A DNA stretch of 64,000 bases from Bacteroides sp. OF04-15BH (GTDB lineage: Bacteria > Bacteroidota > Bacteroidia > Bacteroidales > Bacteroidaceae): assembly GCF_003477995.1 (NCBI RefSeq), contig NZ_QUEM01000005.1:63623-127622 (forward strand), written 5' to 3'. This document shows, in pieces, positions 37,831 to 47,954 of this stretch. Each line of letters begins with the position of its first letter. The first letter of the stretch is position 1. Below the pieces are notes generated by a model. It made no database searches and was not told the origin of the DNA. It saw only the letters and a program-made list of their open reading frames with translations. The position numbers and the translations under genes were made by a program.

Positions 37831-37868
37831 CCGCCCCTTTGTCCGGATGAAACCGGACAAAGGGGCGG
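37831..37868. terminator. Bidirectional terminator between convergent genes
   Basis: Perfect 16-bp arms (37831-37846 and 37853-37868), GC-rich, 6-nt loop; only short T runs on either side. Confidence 0.7.
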
Positions 37869-37916
37869 TCTTGGTTATACGGCATCCTCTTGAAACAGAG
37901 AACTGCCTTCATAAAT

Positions 37917-39800
37917 TTATTTCGTAAAGTTCGCCTCATAGAAGCGTACAAAAGCCTGATTGACCAGCTTGACACCTCCAGGTGTGGGATAGTCGCCGCT
38001 GAAATACCAGTCTCCTTCGTGGTCGGGGCATGCCTCATGCAGTCCTTCAATTGTCTGGTAAACAATCTCCACCTGTGCCTCAACATTCTTCGGTTTGAGC
38101 AGATCCACCATTTTGGCCGACACCTCCTCGTCCGTAAACGGTTCGTAAATACCCTTCACGGCATTGACCATCTGCTCCTTAGGCAACGTGAGCTGCTGCT
38201 GACACTGTTCGTACACCACGCGGATGCGACTCTCCATGCCGCGTTCAAACAGCAGGGCGATGGCCGCACGGAAAGCGATGAACTGCTCCAGACTGGCCAT
38301 ATCAATACCATAATAATCCGGATAGCGCACCTGCGGCGAAGAAGATACGATGACAATCTTCTTGGGATGCAGACGGTCCAGAATGCTGATGATACTCTGC
38401 TTCAGGGTTGTTCCGCGCACAATACTATCGTCGATAATCACCAGATTATCCTCATACGGCACCAGACTGCCATAAGTAATGTCATACACATGGGTAGCCA
38501 GATCGTTTCGCGTATTTCCCTCGGCAATGAAGGTGCGGAGCTTGATATCCTTGATGGCCACCTTCTCGCTGCGGATGCGTTGTGACAGGATGGCCTGCAA
38601 TTCGTTGTGGCTGGGCTTGTGTCCCAAAGCCTCGATACGCTTTATCTTCAGTTTGTTCAGATAATTGTCGAACCCTTCGAGCATACCATAGAAAGCCACC
38701 TCGGCCGTGTTCGGGATGAAAGAGAACACCGTGTGCACCACATCATGGTTCACCGCCTTCAGGATCGGGTCTACCAACAGTTTTCCGAGCATCTTACGTT
38801 CGCGATAGATATCGATGTCACTTCCGCGCGAAAAATAGATGCGCTCGAACGAACAGGATTTCCGGACCTTCGGTTCATTGATCTGCGTGAGGCGCATCTC
38901 ACCTTTCTTGTTCAACAGAATAGCCTGACCGGGCAACAGCTCATGAATGGCGTCCGAAGGTACATTCAGCGCGGTCTGGATGACCGGACGCTCCGAAGCC
39001 AGCACCATGATTTCATCGTCCATATACCAGAATCCCGGACGGATGCCCCACGGGTCGCGCACGGCGAAGGTTTCTCCGCTACCCGTCATACCGCAAATCA
39101 CATAACCGCCGTCCCACTGCGGGCTCGAAGTGCGCAGCACATTGGCCAGATCAATACGGTCTTCGATGGCATGCGTGATGTCCATGCCTTCCAGCCCCTC
39201 TTCCTTACACTGCAAAAACAGGCGCTCCACCTCACGGTCCAGACGATGGCCCACCTGCTCCAACATAATATAAGTATCAGCATATTTGCGCGGATGCTGT
39301 CCGATGGCTGTAATTGATGCAAAAATCTCATCCACATTCGTCAGGTTAAAGTTGCCGCAGAGCGCCAGATTCTTGGCTCTCCAGTTGTTCCGGCGCAAAA
39401 ACGGATGTACGTAAGAGATGCCGCTCTTTCCGGTAGTGGAATAACGCAGATGCCCCATATAGAGTTCGCCGGCAAAAGGCAGACAGGTCTTGGCATAAGT
39501 GGCATCGGCCAGTTTTTCGGGAGTCAGATCGCGGAAGTTCTGATGCACATTACTGAAAATCTCCGTAATGGCTCCCGCTCCCAACGCGCGCTCGCGAAAC
39601 ATATATTCCTCACCGGGATCGGCCTGCAACTTCACACAAGCCAGTCCGGCAGCTTCCTGTCCGCGGTTGTGCTGTTTCTCCATCAACAGATAAAGTTTGT
39701 TCAGGCCATACATCCAGGTGCCATACTTTTCCTGATAATATTCCAACGGTTTCAAGAGGCGGATCATAGCCACACCACATTCATGCTTCAAAGGTTCCAT
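37917..39800 (-). CDS. purF: Amidophosphoribosyltransferase-like class II glutamine amidotransferase
   Basis: 627 aa. The N-terminal Ntn glutaminase begins MEPLKHECGVAMIRLL with the nucleophile candidate Cys8 and carries YMGHLRYSTTG and LALCGNFNLTN. The phosphoribosyltransferase half has the PRPP-binding motif NLVIIDDSIVRGTT. The enzyme is longer than the usual 470-510 residues of PurF, with inserts in the glutaminase half and a roughly 100-residue C-terminal extension. The class makes phosphoribosylamine in purine synthesis. It is divergent from gltB, sharing the 340-bp regulatory region, and so sits in a glutamine-handling neighbourhood. It may be a paralog of a shorter housekeeping PurF elsewhere. 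Confidence 0.85.
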   Translation of the reverse strand: MEPLKHECGVAMIRLLKPLEYYQEKYGTWMYGLNKLYLLMEKQHNRGQEAAGLACVKLQADPGEEYMFRERALGAGAITEIFSNVHQNFRDLTPEKLADATYAKTCLPFAGELYMGHLRYSTTGKSGISYVHPFLRRNNWRAKNLALCGNFNLTNVDEIFASITAIGQHPRKYADTYIMLEQVGHRLDREVERLFLQCKEEGLEGMDITHAIEDRIDLANVLRTSSPQWDGGYVICGMTGSGETFAVRDPWGIRPGFWYMDDEIMVLASERPVIQTALNVPSDAIHELLPGQAILLNKKGEMRLTQINEPKVRKSCSFERIYFSRGSDIDIYRERKMLGKLLVDPILKAVNHDVVHTVFSFIPNTAEVAFYGMLEGFDNYLNKLKIKRIEALGHKPSHNELQAILSQRIRSEKVAIKDIKLRTFIAEGNTRNDLATHVYDITYGSLVPYEDNLVIIDDSIVRGTTLKQSIISILDRLHPKKIVIVSSSPQVRYPDYYGIDMASLEQFIAFRAAIALLFERGMESRIRVVYEQCQQQLTLPKEQMVNAVKGIYEPFTDEEVSAKMVDLLKPKNVEAQVEIVYQTIEGLHEACPDHEGDWYFSGDYPTPGGVKLVNQAFVRFYEANFTK

Positions 39801-39828
39801 ATCTTTTACAAATGTTTTTATTTTGCCA

Positions 39829-39836
39829 CAAATATA
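39829..39836 (-). promoter_or_regulatory. -7 box of the PurF-like gene
   Basis: TATATTTG on the minus strand matches TAnnTTTG, 28 bp before the ATG at 39800. Confidence 0.55.
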
Positions 39837-40091
39837 CGGAATATTCTGCTCATAAAGACAGCAAAAACAACTTTTTACGAACTATTTTGCAGGAAAATCA
39901 TTTTTTAGATAAACAAGATTCAGCGCAACAAATCAAAAAGCAGAAAAAAGAAAATTAAAAAATAAAACCAGACAAAGGCTATTTTATAAAAAACAACATG
40001 TCAGAATCCACTTTTTATTACAAATAGTAAGTTTCGTAAAAATCTCTGCAATTATTCTCGGCTCCCATTCCTGAAATCAACCGTCATCCGC
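39837..40091. other. Divergent regulatory region between the PurF-like gene and gltB
   Basis: About 255 bp, very A+T rich at 39880-40030, no gene. With -7 boxes at both ends it is the natural place for nitrogen-responsive control; no clear operator repeat was recognised. Confidence 0.5.
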
Positions 40092-40099
40092 TATCTTTG
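40092..40099 (+). promoter_or_regulatory. -7 box of the gltB-gltD-asnB operon
   Basis: TATCTTTG matches TAnnTTTG, 41 bp before the gltB ATG. Confidence 0.6.
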
Positions 40100-40140
40100 C
40101 ACAGACATTTAGACAGGATAATAAACAAACACACAACAAT

Positions 40141-43100
40141 ATGAAAGCAAACATCATCAATGAAAGTCTTTTTGATAGAAGCAGCCGCTTATCGAATGCA
40201 CAGCAACAGTTGCAGGGTAAGGGTTTGTATGATGCTTCTTACGAACATGATGCCTGCGGTGTGGGCATGCTGGTGAATATTCAGGGCGGAAAATCGCACG
40301 AACTGGTAGACTCTGCCTTGAAACTGCTGGAGAATATGAAGCACCGCGGTGCCGAAGGAGCCGACAACAAGACCGGTGATGGTGCGGGCATCTTATTGCA
40401 GATTCCGCACGAGTTCATCCTGCTGCAGGGCATCCCCGTGCCCGAAAAGGGAAAATACGGAACCGGTATGTTCTTCTTCCCGAAAGACGAGCAGAAGCAG
40501 GCTGATTATCTGAATATTATCCGCACGACTTTAGCCGACAAAGGTCTGGAACTGATGCACGTACGCCAGGTGCCTGTCGACTCTTCGGTACTGGGCAAGG
40601 ATGCCTTGGCTGTGGAGCCGGACATCAAACAGCTTTTCGTTACGGCACAAGACGGAAGCGAAGTTTCCGAACAGACCTTATATATAGTCAGAAAGGAAAT
40701 GGAACGACTTATTTCCGATCCGGAATTCTATGTCGTTTCTCTTTCTGCAAAGACCATTATTTATAAAGGTATGCTCTCTTCCACTCAGGTACGTACGTAC
40801 TTCCTGGATCTGGAGCAGCCTTACTTTACCAGCGGTATGGCCGTGGTGCACTCCCGCTTCAGCACCAACACCTTCCCGCGCTGGAGCCTGGCACAGCCTT
40901 TCCGTCTGTTGGCCCACAACGGAGAAATCAACACCATCCGCGGTAACCGCACCTGGATGGAAGCGCGCGAAAGTGTGCTGTCCAGCCCTACCTTGGGCGA
41001 CATCACTCCCCTGCGCCCCATCGTACAGCCGGGCATGAGCGACAGTGCCTCGCTCGACAACGTGCTGGAGTTTCTCGTACGCTCCGGTCTGAGCCTGCCA
41101 CACGCTATGGCCATGCTCGTGCCGGAATCATTCAACGACAAGAACCCTATCAGCGAAGAGCTGAAGGCTTTCTATGAATACCACTCCATCCTGATGGAGC
41201 CGTGGGACGGTCCGGCCGCCCTGATGTTCTGCGACGGACGGTATGCCGGCGGTATGCTCGACCGTAACGGACTGCGTCCGGCACGCTACCTCATCACCAA
41301 AGACGGCATGATGGTAGTAGCCAGCGAAGCGGGAGTGATTCCTGTGGCTCCGGAGCGCGTTCAGGAAAAAGGACGCCTGCAACCGGGAAAGATCCTGCTG
41401 ATCGACACCGAGAGCGGACAGATTCACTACGACGGCGAACTGAAAGCCGAACTGGCAGCCGCTCATCCTTACCGCCAGTGGCTCTCTACCAACCGCATCG
41501 AGCTGGACCAGCTGCGCAGCGGACGCAAGGCAGAAAACAAGGTGGACGACCTGAACCGCCGTCTGCGCAGTTTCGGATATACCCGCGAGGACATCGAGCG
41601 CACCATCGCTCCGATGTGTAGCACCGGTTCGGAACCGACTGCCTCTATGGGTAACGACACCCCGCTGGCCGTCTTGTCCGAACAGCCTCAGCTGCTGTTC
41701 AACTATTTCCGTCAGCAGTTTGCCCAGGTGACCAACCCGGCCATTGACCCGATCCGCGAAGAACTGGTCATGTCGCTCACCGAATATGTGGGTGCCATCG
41801 GTCAGGACATTCTGACTCCAAGCGGCACACACTGCAAAATGGTACGTCTGCCCCATCCGATACTGACCAACACGCAGCTGGATATCCTCTGCAACATCCG
41901 TTACAAAGGCTTCCAGTGCACCAAGCTGCAAATGGTATTCGACACCGCATTGGGTACCGACGGACTGGAGCAGCGCCTGCAGGAACTCTGCCACGAGGCT
42001 GAGGAAGCCATTGCCAGCGGAGCCAACTACATCATCCTGTCCGACCGTGGTGTGGACGAACAGCACGCCGCCATCCCATCCCTGCTTGCCCTGAGTGCCG
42101 TGCACCATCACCTCATCCGGGTACAGAAGCGCCTGCAAACCGCCCTGATTGTTGAGAGCGGCGAGGTGCGCGAAGTGATGCATGCCGCCCTGTTGTTGGG
42201 CTACGGTGCCAGCGCCATCAATCCGTACATGGCTTTTGCCGTGCTGGACGATCTGGTGAAGAGAGGCGAAGTACAGATGAACTACGAAACCGCCGAGAAG
42301 AACTATATCAAGGCCATCTGCAAGGGTCTGTATAAGGTGATGAGCAAAATGGGTATCAGCACCATCCGTTCTTATCGCGGCGCCAAGATATTCGAGGCTG
42401 TGGGCCTCAGCGAAAGCGTCCTGAAGAATTATTTCGGCACCGAAATCTCCACCATCGGCGGAGCCGGACTGAAAGAGATTGCTAAAGACTATCTGTTCTT
42501 CCACGATGACGGCTTCTGCCACACCCATGAACAGGAAGACCTGTTGCCTTACATCGGCCAGTTCTCTTACCGCAAGGGCGGCGAGCAGCACGCCTGGAAT
42601 CCGGAAACCATCGCCAGTCTGCAACTGGCCACCCGTCTGGGCAGCTACAAGAAGTTCAAGGAATTCACCCATCTGGCCAACGAGAAGGAACACCCGATAT
42701 TCCTGCGTGACTTCTTCAGCTTCAAGCGCAACCCGATCAGCATTGACGAGGTTGAGCCCGTTTCGGAGATCGTGAAGCACTTTGTAACCGGTGCCATGTC
42801 TTTCGGTGCCATCAGCAAGGAAGCGCACGAGGCTCTTGCGCTGGCCATGAACAAACTGGGCGGACGAAGCAACACCGGTGAGGGTGGCGAAGACAGCGAC
42901 CGCTTCCATGAAACTTACGACGGCATCTCGCTCAACAGCAAGACCAAACAGGTGGCTTCGGGACGTTTCGGTGTCACCGCCGAATATCTGGTCAATGCCG
43001 AAGAAATACAGATCAAGGTGGCCCAGGGAGCCAAGCCGGGCGAAGGCGGACAGCTTCCGGGTTTCAAGGTGAACGAGGTCATTGCCAAGACCCGTCATTC

Positions 43101-44682
43101 CATCCCGGGCATCTCGCTCATCTCTCCTCCACCTCATCACGATATCTACTCTATCGAGGATCTGGCACAGCTTATCTTCGATTTGAAAAATATAAATCCT
43201 CAGGCCAAAATCAGCGTCAAGCTGGTGGCTGAAAGCGGTGTGGGCACCATTGCCGCAGGTGTGGCCAAAGCCAAGGCCGACCTGATTGTCATCTCGGGTG
43301 CCGAAGGAGGAACCGGCGCATCACCGGCCTCATCCATGCGCTATGCCGGAATTTCTCCGGAAATCGGTCTGAGCGAAACCCAACAGACCCTCGTTCTGAA
43401 CGGACTGCGCGGCAAGGTGCGCCTTCAGACCGACGGTCAGATCAAGACCGGACGCGACATCATCAGCATGGCGCTCTTGGGTTCCGAAGAGTTTGCCTTC
43501 GGAACCACGGTACTGATTGTGCTGGGTTGTGTCATGATGCGCAAATGCCACGCCAACACCTGCCCGGTGGGTGTGGCCACCCAAGACCCGAAACTGCGTG
43601 AACGCTTCCGCGGACACTATCAGTATCTGGTGAACTATTTTGAATTCCTGGCTCAGGAAGTGCGCGAATATCTGGCCGAGATGGGATTCACCCGTCTGGA
43701 GGACATTGTGGGACGCACCGACCTGATCGAAATCAAGCCGCGACCGGAAGGAAGCAAGGCGGCTTTGGTGGACTTCAGCCGTCTGCTGCATCGTGTGGAT
43801 ACCGATGCCGCTATCTGCCACTGTACCGAGCAGGAGCATGAGATTGACACGGTGCTGGACCGCCGCATTCTGGCCGACGCGCAGCCTGCCATCGACGGAC
43901 AAACCCCAACAGAGTTGGAATACCCGATCCGGAACACCGACCGTTCGGCCGGAACCATGCTGTCGGGAGCCGTATGCAAGCAGTACGGTCATGCCGGACT
44001 GCCCGACGAAACCATCCGCGTCACCTTCCGCGGCTCGGCCGGACAAAGCTTCGGTGCTTTCCTGGCCCACGGCATCCACTTCAAGCTCGAAGGCGAGGCC
44101 AACGACTATCTGGGCAAGGGCCTGAGCGGAGGTGTCATCTCCGTTTATCCGGACCGCCAGAGCGATTTTGCTCCCGAGCAGAACATCATTGCCGGAAACA
44201 CTCTGTTATATGGCGCCATCAGCGGCGAGGTCTACATCAACGGACAGGCGGGCGAGCGCTTTGCCGTGCGCAATTCAGGAGCCATCGCCGTGGTAGAAGG
44301 AGCCGGCGACCACTGCTGTGAGTATATGACCGGCGGACGCGTGCTCGTTCTAGGCGAAACCGGAAGAAACTTTGCAGCCGGAATGAGTGGCGGTATCGCC
44401 TACGTGTGGAACAAGAAAGGCGACTTCGACTACTTCTGCAATATGGAAATGGTAGAGCTTTCTCTTCTGGAACACAAATCTTCGGTAAAAGAAGTCAAGG
44501 AACTGCTCCGCAAGCATTACGAACACACCGGCTCACCGCTGGCCAAGGATATGCTGGAGCACTGGGAACAGTATGCCGACCAGTTCATTCAGGTCACCCC
44601 GATTGAGTACAAGAGGGTGCTGGCCGAGGAACAGATGGCCAAGCTGAAGGAAAAGATCGAAGCCGTTCAGCGCGACTATTAA
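40141..44682 (+). CDS. gltB: Glutamate synthase large subunit
   Basis: 1513 aa, full GOGAT alpha length. A 38-residue propeptide precedes the nucleophile Cys39 (HDACGVGML). Glutaminase domain to about 420, central domain, FMN/synthase domain with GEGGQLPGFKV and SGAEGGTGASPASSM, the 3Fe-4S motif CVMMRKCHANTCPVG, and the C-terminal GXGXG beta-helix domain (LSGGVISVYP; MTGGRVLVLGETGRNFAAGMSGG). It transfers the glutamine amide to 2-oxoglutarate giving two glutamates. First gene of an operon with gltD (63 bp) and asnB, the core of ammonium assimilation with glnN nearby. Confidence 0.98.
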   Translation: MKANIINESLFDRSSRLSNAQQQLQGKGLYDASYEHDACGVGMLVNIQGGKSHELVDSALKLLENMKHRGAEGADNKTGDGAGILLQIPHEFILLQGIPVPEKGKYGTGMFFFPKDEQKQADYLNIIRTTLADKGLELMHVRQVPVDSSVLGKDALAVEPDIKQLFVTAQDGSEVSEQTLYIVRKEMERLISDPEFYVVSLSAKTIIYKGMLSSTQVRTYFLDLEQPYFTSGMAVVHSRFSTNTFPRWSLAQPFRLLAHNGEINTIRGNRTWMEARESVLSSPTLGDITPLRPIVQPGMSDSASLDNVLEFLVRSGLSLPHAMAMLVPESFNDKNPISEELKAFYEYHSILMEPWDGPAALMFCDGRYAGGMLDRNGLRPARYLITKDGMMVVASEAGVIPVAPERVQEKGRLQPGKILLIDTESGQIHYDGELKAELAAAHPYRQWLSTNRIELDQLRSGRKAENKVDDLNRRLRSFGYTREDIERTIAPMCSTGSEPTASMGNDTPLAVLSEQPQLLFNYFRQQFAQVTNPAIDPIREELVMSLTEYVGAIGQDILTPSGTHCKMVRLPHPILTNTQLDILCNIRYKGFQCTKLQMVFDTALGTDGLEQRLQELCHEAEEAIASGANYIILSDRGVDEQHAAIPSLLALSAVHHHLIRVQKRLQTALIVESGEVREVMHAALLLGYGASAINPYMAFAVLDDLVKRGEVQMNYETAEKNYIKAICKGLYKVMSKMGISTIRSYRGAKIFEAVGLSESVLKNYFGTEISTIGGAGLKEIAKDYLFFHDDGFCHTHEQEDLLPYIGQFSYRKGGEQHAWNPETIASLQLATRLGSYKKFKEFTHLANEKEHPIFLRDFFSFKRNPISIDEVEPVSEIVKHFVTGAMSFGAISKEAHEALALAMNKLGGRSNTGEGGEDSDRFHETYDGISLNSKTKQVASGRFGVTAEYLVNAEEIQIKVAQGAKPGEGGQLPGFKVNEVIAKTRHSIPGISLISPPPHHDIYSIEDLAQLIFDLKNINPQAKISVKLVAESGVGTIAAGVAKAKADLIVISGAEGGTGASPASSMRYAGISPEIGLSETQQTLVLNGLRGKVRLQTDGQIKTGRDIISMALLGSEEFAFGTTVLIVLGCVMMRKCHANTCPVGVATQDPKLRERFRGHYQYLVNYFEFLAQEVREYLAEMGFTRLEDIVGRTDLIEIKPRPEGSKAALVDFSRLLHRVDTDAAICHCTEQEHEIDTVLDRRILADAQPAIDGQTPTELEYPIRNTDRSAGTMLSGAVCKQYGHAGLPDETIRVTFRGSAGQSFGAFLAHGIHFKLEGEANDYLGKGLSGGVISVYPDRQSDFAPEQNIIAGNTLLYGAISGEVYINGQAGERFAVRNSGAIAVVEGAGDHCCEYMTGGRVLVLGETGRNFAAGMSGGIAYVWNKKGDFDYFCNMEMVELSLLEHKSSVKEVKELLRKHYEHTGSPLAKDMLEHWEQYADQFIQVTPIEYKRVLAEEQMAKLKEKIEAVQRDY

Positions 44683-44745
44683 CCGACAGCCGCCCCAAGA
44701 GAGTTTCAAAAAGAATCATCAACCCACAAAAACATCACAAGAATC

Positions 44746-46089
44746 ATGGGAAATCCAAAAGCATTCTTAACCATACCGCGCCAGACTGCGGGCTATCGCA
44801 GCATTCACCAACGCATCACGGACTTTGCAGAAGTAGAGCAGACCCTCAACACCGGAGAACGCAAGTTACAGGCTTCCCGATGCATGGACTGCGGAGTGCC
44901 GTTCTGCAACTGGGCCTGCCCGTTGGGCAACCGCCCGCCTGAATTTCAGGATGCCCTGTTCAAGGGAAAATGGAAAGAGGCCTACGAAATACTGAACGAC
45001 ACCAACGACTTTCCGGAGTTTACCGGACGCATCTGCCCGGCACTCTGCGAAAAGAGCTGTGTGCTGAAACTGAGCATGGACGCTCCCGTAACCATTCGCG
45101 AAGACGAGTGCGCCATCATCGAGGCGGCCTTCCGCGAAGGATATGTGCAGCCCAAGACCTATGCCCGCAACGGAAAGAAAGTGGCTGTCATCGGTTCCGG
45201 ACCGGCCGGACTTGCCGCCGCCAACCAGCTGAACCACATGGGCTATGAGGTAACCGTATTCGAAAAACTGGAATATATCGGCGGACTGCTCCGCTTCGGT
45301 ATTCCGAACTTCAAGCTGAACAAGGCCGTGATCGACCGCCGCCTCAAGATTATGGAGGCCGAAGGCATCCGTTTCCAGCCCAATACCGAGATCGACCTCA
45401 CCTGTCTGCCCGAAGGCTTCGATGCCTACTGCGTATGTACCGGTACCCCGCAGGCCCGCGATCTGAATGTGCCGGGCCGCGAACTGAAGGGAATCCATCT
45501 GGCCATGGAGATGCTGGCCCAGCAGAACCGTGTGCTGGCCGGACAGCATTTCAGCGACGAGGAACGCATCCAGGCACACGGCAAGCATGTCGTTGTCATC
45601 GGCGGCGGCGATACGGGAAGCGACTGTATCGGTACCAGCAACCGCCACGGAGCCGCCAGCGTTACCCAGATCGAGATCATGCCCAAACCGCCCGTAGGTC
45701 ACAATCCGGCCACCCCGTGGCCACAATGGCCCGTAGTGCTCAAGACCAGCTCCAGCCACGAAGAAGGCTGTACCCGTCGCTGGTCACTGACCACCAACCG
45801 TTTTCTGGGCGAGAACGGACATGTCACCGGTATGGAAGTGGAAGAAGTGGAATGGATACCTTCTGCAGAACCCGGCGGACGCCCCACCATGCAGCCTACC
45901 GGAAAGAAAGAGATACTCAAGGCCGACCTCGTTCTGTTGGCCATGGGCTTCCTGAAGAACAACCTTCCGGAACTGCCGGAAAATGTGTTCGTGGCAGGCG
46001 ATGCCGCCACCGGTGCCAGTCTGGTCGTGAAATGTATTGCCGGCGGACGCAAGGCCGCACGCGACATCGACGCTTATCTCAAGAAATAA
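44746..46089 (+). CDS. gltD: Glutamate synthase small (NADPH) subunit
   Basis: 447 aa. N-terminal 4Fe-4S segment CMDCGVPFCNWACPLGN with a second cysteine set GRICPALCEKSC; FAD-binding GSGPAG (about residues 149-154) and NAD(P)H-binding GGGDTGSDC further on. It passes electrons from NAD(P)H to the large subunit. Placed 63 bp after gltB and 48 bp before asnB, in one operon. Confidence 0.97.
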   Translation: MGNPKAFLTIPRQTAGYRSIHQRITDFAEVEQTLNTGERKLQASRCMDCGVPFCNWACPLGNRPPEFQDALFKGKWKEAYEILNDTNDFPEFTGRICPALCEKSCVLKLSMDAPVTIREDECAIIEAAFREGYVQPKTYARNGKKVAVIGSGPAGLAAANQLNHMGYEVTVFEKLEYIGGLLRFGIPNFKLNKAVIDRRLKIMEAEGIRFQPNTEIDLTCLPEGFDAYCVCTGTPQARDLNVPGRELKGIHLAMEMLAQQNRVLAGQHFSDEERIQAHGKHVVVIGGGDTGSDCIGTSNRHGAASVTQIEIMPKPPVGHNPATPWPQWPVVLKTSSSHEEGCTRRWSLTTNRFLGENGHVTGMEVEEVEWIPSAEPGGRPTMQPTGKKEILKADLVLLAMGFLKNNLPELPENVFVAGDAATGASLVVKCIAGGRKAARDIDAYLKK

Positions 46090-46137
46090 ACAACACAAAC
46101 ACGCATCTTATAACCAACAACATAAACACGAACAACT

Positions 46138-47805
46138 ATGTGTGGAATCGTAGCAATATTCAATATCAAGGAGCAGTCCAAAGCCTTGCGCGACAAGGCG
46201 CTGCGGATGTCGGCAAAGATCCGGCACCGCGGTCCGGACTGGAGTGGCATCTACTGTGGCAAAAGCGCCATTCTGGCGCACGAACGCCTCTCGATTGTAG
46301 ACCCGCAAAGCGGCGGGCAACCCCTGTTCTCACCCGACCGGAAACAGATTCTGGCCGTGAACGGCGAGATTTACAACCATCGCGACATCCGCAACCGCTA
46401 CAAAGGGAAATATCCCTTCCAGACGGGTTCCGACTGCGAGGTGGTGCTGGCCCTCTACCGTGAAAAAGGCATCCGCTTTCTGGAAGACCTGAGCGGAATC
46501 TTTGCCTTTGCCCTGTATGACGAGGAGAAAGACGAGTTTCTGATTGCGCGCGACCCGATCGGAGTCATTCCGCTGTATATCGGTTATGATGCCGACGGCA
46601 CCGTGTACTGTGCCAGCGAACTGAAAGCGCTTGAAGGATTCTGCGAGCGTTATGAGCCTTTCCTTCCGGGACATTACTACTGGAGCCGTGAAGGCAAGAT
46701 GACCCGCTGGTACGAACGCGACTGGTTTGACTATGCCGCCGTAAAGGATGCGCCCACCAGCGTTCCGGCACTGAAGGAATCACTCGAAGAAGCCGTCAAG
46801 CGCCAACTGATGAGCGATGTGCCTTATGGCGTGCTGCTTTCAGGCGGTCTGGACAGTTCCATCATCTCGGCCGTGGCCAAGAAATTCGCTTCACGCCGCA
46901 TCGAAAGCGACAGCCGGAACGAAGCCTGGTGGCCGCAGCTCCATTCGTTCGCCGTGGGTCTGAAGGGAGCCCCCGATCTGGCCAAGGCCCGCGAGGTGGC
47001 CGATCATATCGGAACCGTGCATCATGAAATCAACTACACTATTCAGGAGGGACTCGATGCCATCCGCGACGTGATCTATTACATAGAGACCTATGATGTG
47101 ACCACCGTGCGCGCCTCTACCCCGATGTATCTGCTGGCCCGCGTCATCAAGAGCATGGGCATCAAGATGGTGCTCAGCGGTGAGGGTGCCGACGAGGTGT
47201 TCGGCGGTTATCTCTACTTCCACAAAGCGCCAAACGCACAGGCCTTTCACGAAGAAACCGTGCGCAAGCTCTCCAAACTGCATCTTTACGACTGTCTGCG
47301 CGCCAACAAATCACTCTCGGCCTGGGGAGTCGAAGGCCGTGTCCCCTTCCTCGACAAGGAATTTCTGGATGTGGCCATGCGCCTGAACCCGGCATCCAAG
47401 ATGTGCCCCGGTCAGGAAATCGAAAAGCGCGTACTGCGCGAAGCCTTTGCCGACATGCTTCCGGCATCCGTGGCCTGGCGACAGAAGGAACAGTTCTCCG
47501 ACGGTGTGGGTTACTCCTGGATTGACACACTGAAAGAAATGACAGCTCAGGCCGTAAGCGACGAAGAAATGGCCCATGCAGCCGAACGCTTCCCGATCAA
47601 CCCGCCACAGAACAAGGAGGAATACTATTACCGCAGCATTTTCGAAGAACACTTCCCGAGCGAAAGCGCCGCACGCAGTGTGCCAAGTGTACCGAGCGTG
47701 GCCTGCTCTACCGCCGAAGCTCTGGCATGGGACGCTTCTTTCCAAGGCAAGAACGACCCGAGCGGAAGAGCGGTGAAGGGTGTTCACGAAGAAGCTTACG
47801 AATAA
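46138..47805 (+). CDS. asnB: Asparagine synthase B (glutamine-hydrolysing)
   Basis: 555 aa. The mature N-terminal nucleophile is Cys2 (MCGIVAIFN); the glutaminase domain has RHRGPDWSG, HERLSIVDP and NGEIYNH. The synthetase domain carries the PP-loop LSGGLDSSIIS (about residues 236-246) and LSGEGADEVFGGY. It converts aspartate, glutamine and ATP to asparagine. Third gene of the gltBD operon, followed by a terminator; co-regulation with GOGAT suggests asparagine serves as a nitrogen store. Confidence 0.97.
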   Translation: MCGIVAIFNIKEQSKALRDKALRMSAKIRHRGPDWSGIYCGKSAILAHERLSIVDPQSGGQPLFSPDRKQILAVNGEIYNHRDIRNRYKGKYPFQTGSDCEVVLALYREKGIRFLEDLSGIFAFALYDEEKDEFLIARDPIGVIPLYIGYDADGTVYCASELKALEGFCERYEPFLPGHYYWSREGKMTRWYERDWFDYAAVKDAPTSVPALKESLEEAVKRQLMSDVPYGVLLSGGLDSSIISAVAKKFASRRIESDSRNEAWWPQLHSFAVGLKGAPDLAKAREVADHIGTVHHEINYTIQEGLDAIRDVIYYIETYDVTTVRASTPMYLLARVIKSMGIKMVLSGEGADEVFGGYLYFHKAPNAQAFHEETVRKLSKLHLYDCLRANKSLSAWGVEGRVPFLDKEFLDVAMRLNPASKMCPGQEIEKRVLREAFADMLPASVAWRQKEQFSDGVGYSWIDTLKEMTAQAVSDEEMAHAAERFPINPPQNKEEYYYRSIFEEHFPSESAARSVPSVPSVACSTAEALAWDASFQGKNDPSGRAVKGVHEEAYE

Positions 47806-47865
47806 AAAAGGAAAAGCAGAATTGCCGATAACTTTATCTTTTAGACTAAACCTCAATAAACAAAA

Positions 47866-47907
47866 AAAACATTATGATGATTTGAAAATTTCATCATAAT
47901 GTTTTTT
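47866..47907. terminator. Terminator of the gltBD-asnB operon
   Basis: Arms cattatgatga (47870-47880) and tcatcataatg (47891-47901) flanked by A and T runs, active in both directions: plus strand ends in TTTTTT. Confidence 0.85.
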
Positions 47908-47954
47908 CTATTTCATCAGCACGAACTGTTCTGATACTTTTGGTGTATCGTAAC

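Noticed and set aside
41128..43140. 670-codon open frame on the minus strand across gltB
   Set aside because: It is the mirror of a GC-rich, strongly biased coding strand; gltB is certain and the antisense product resembles nothing.
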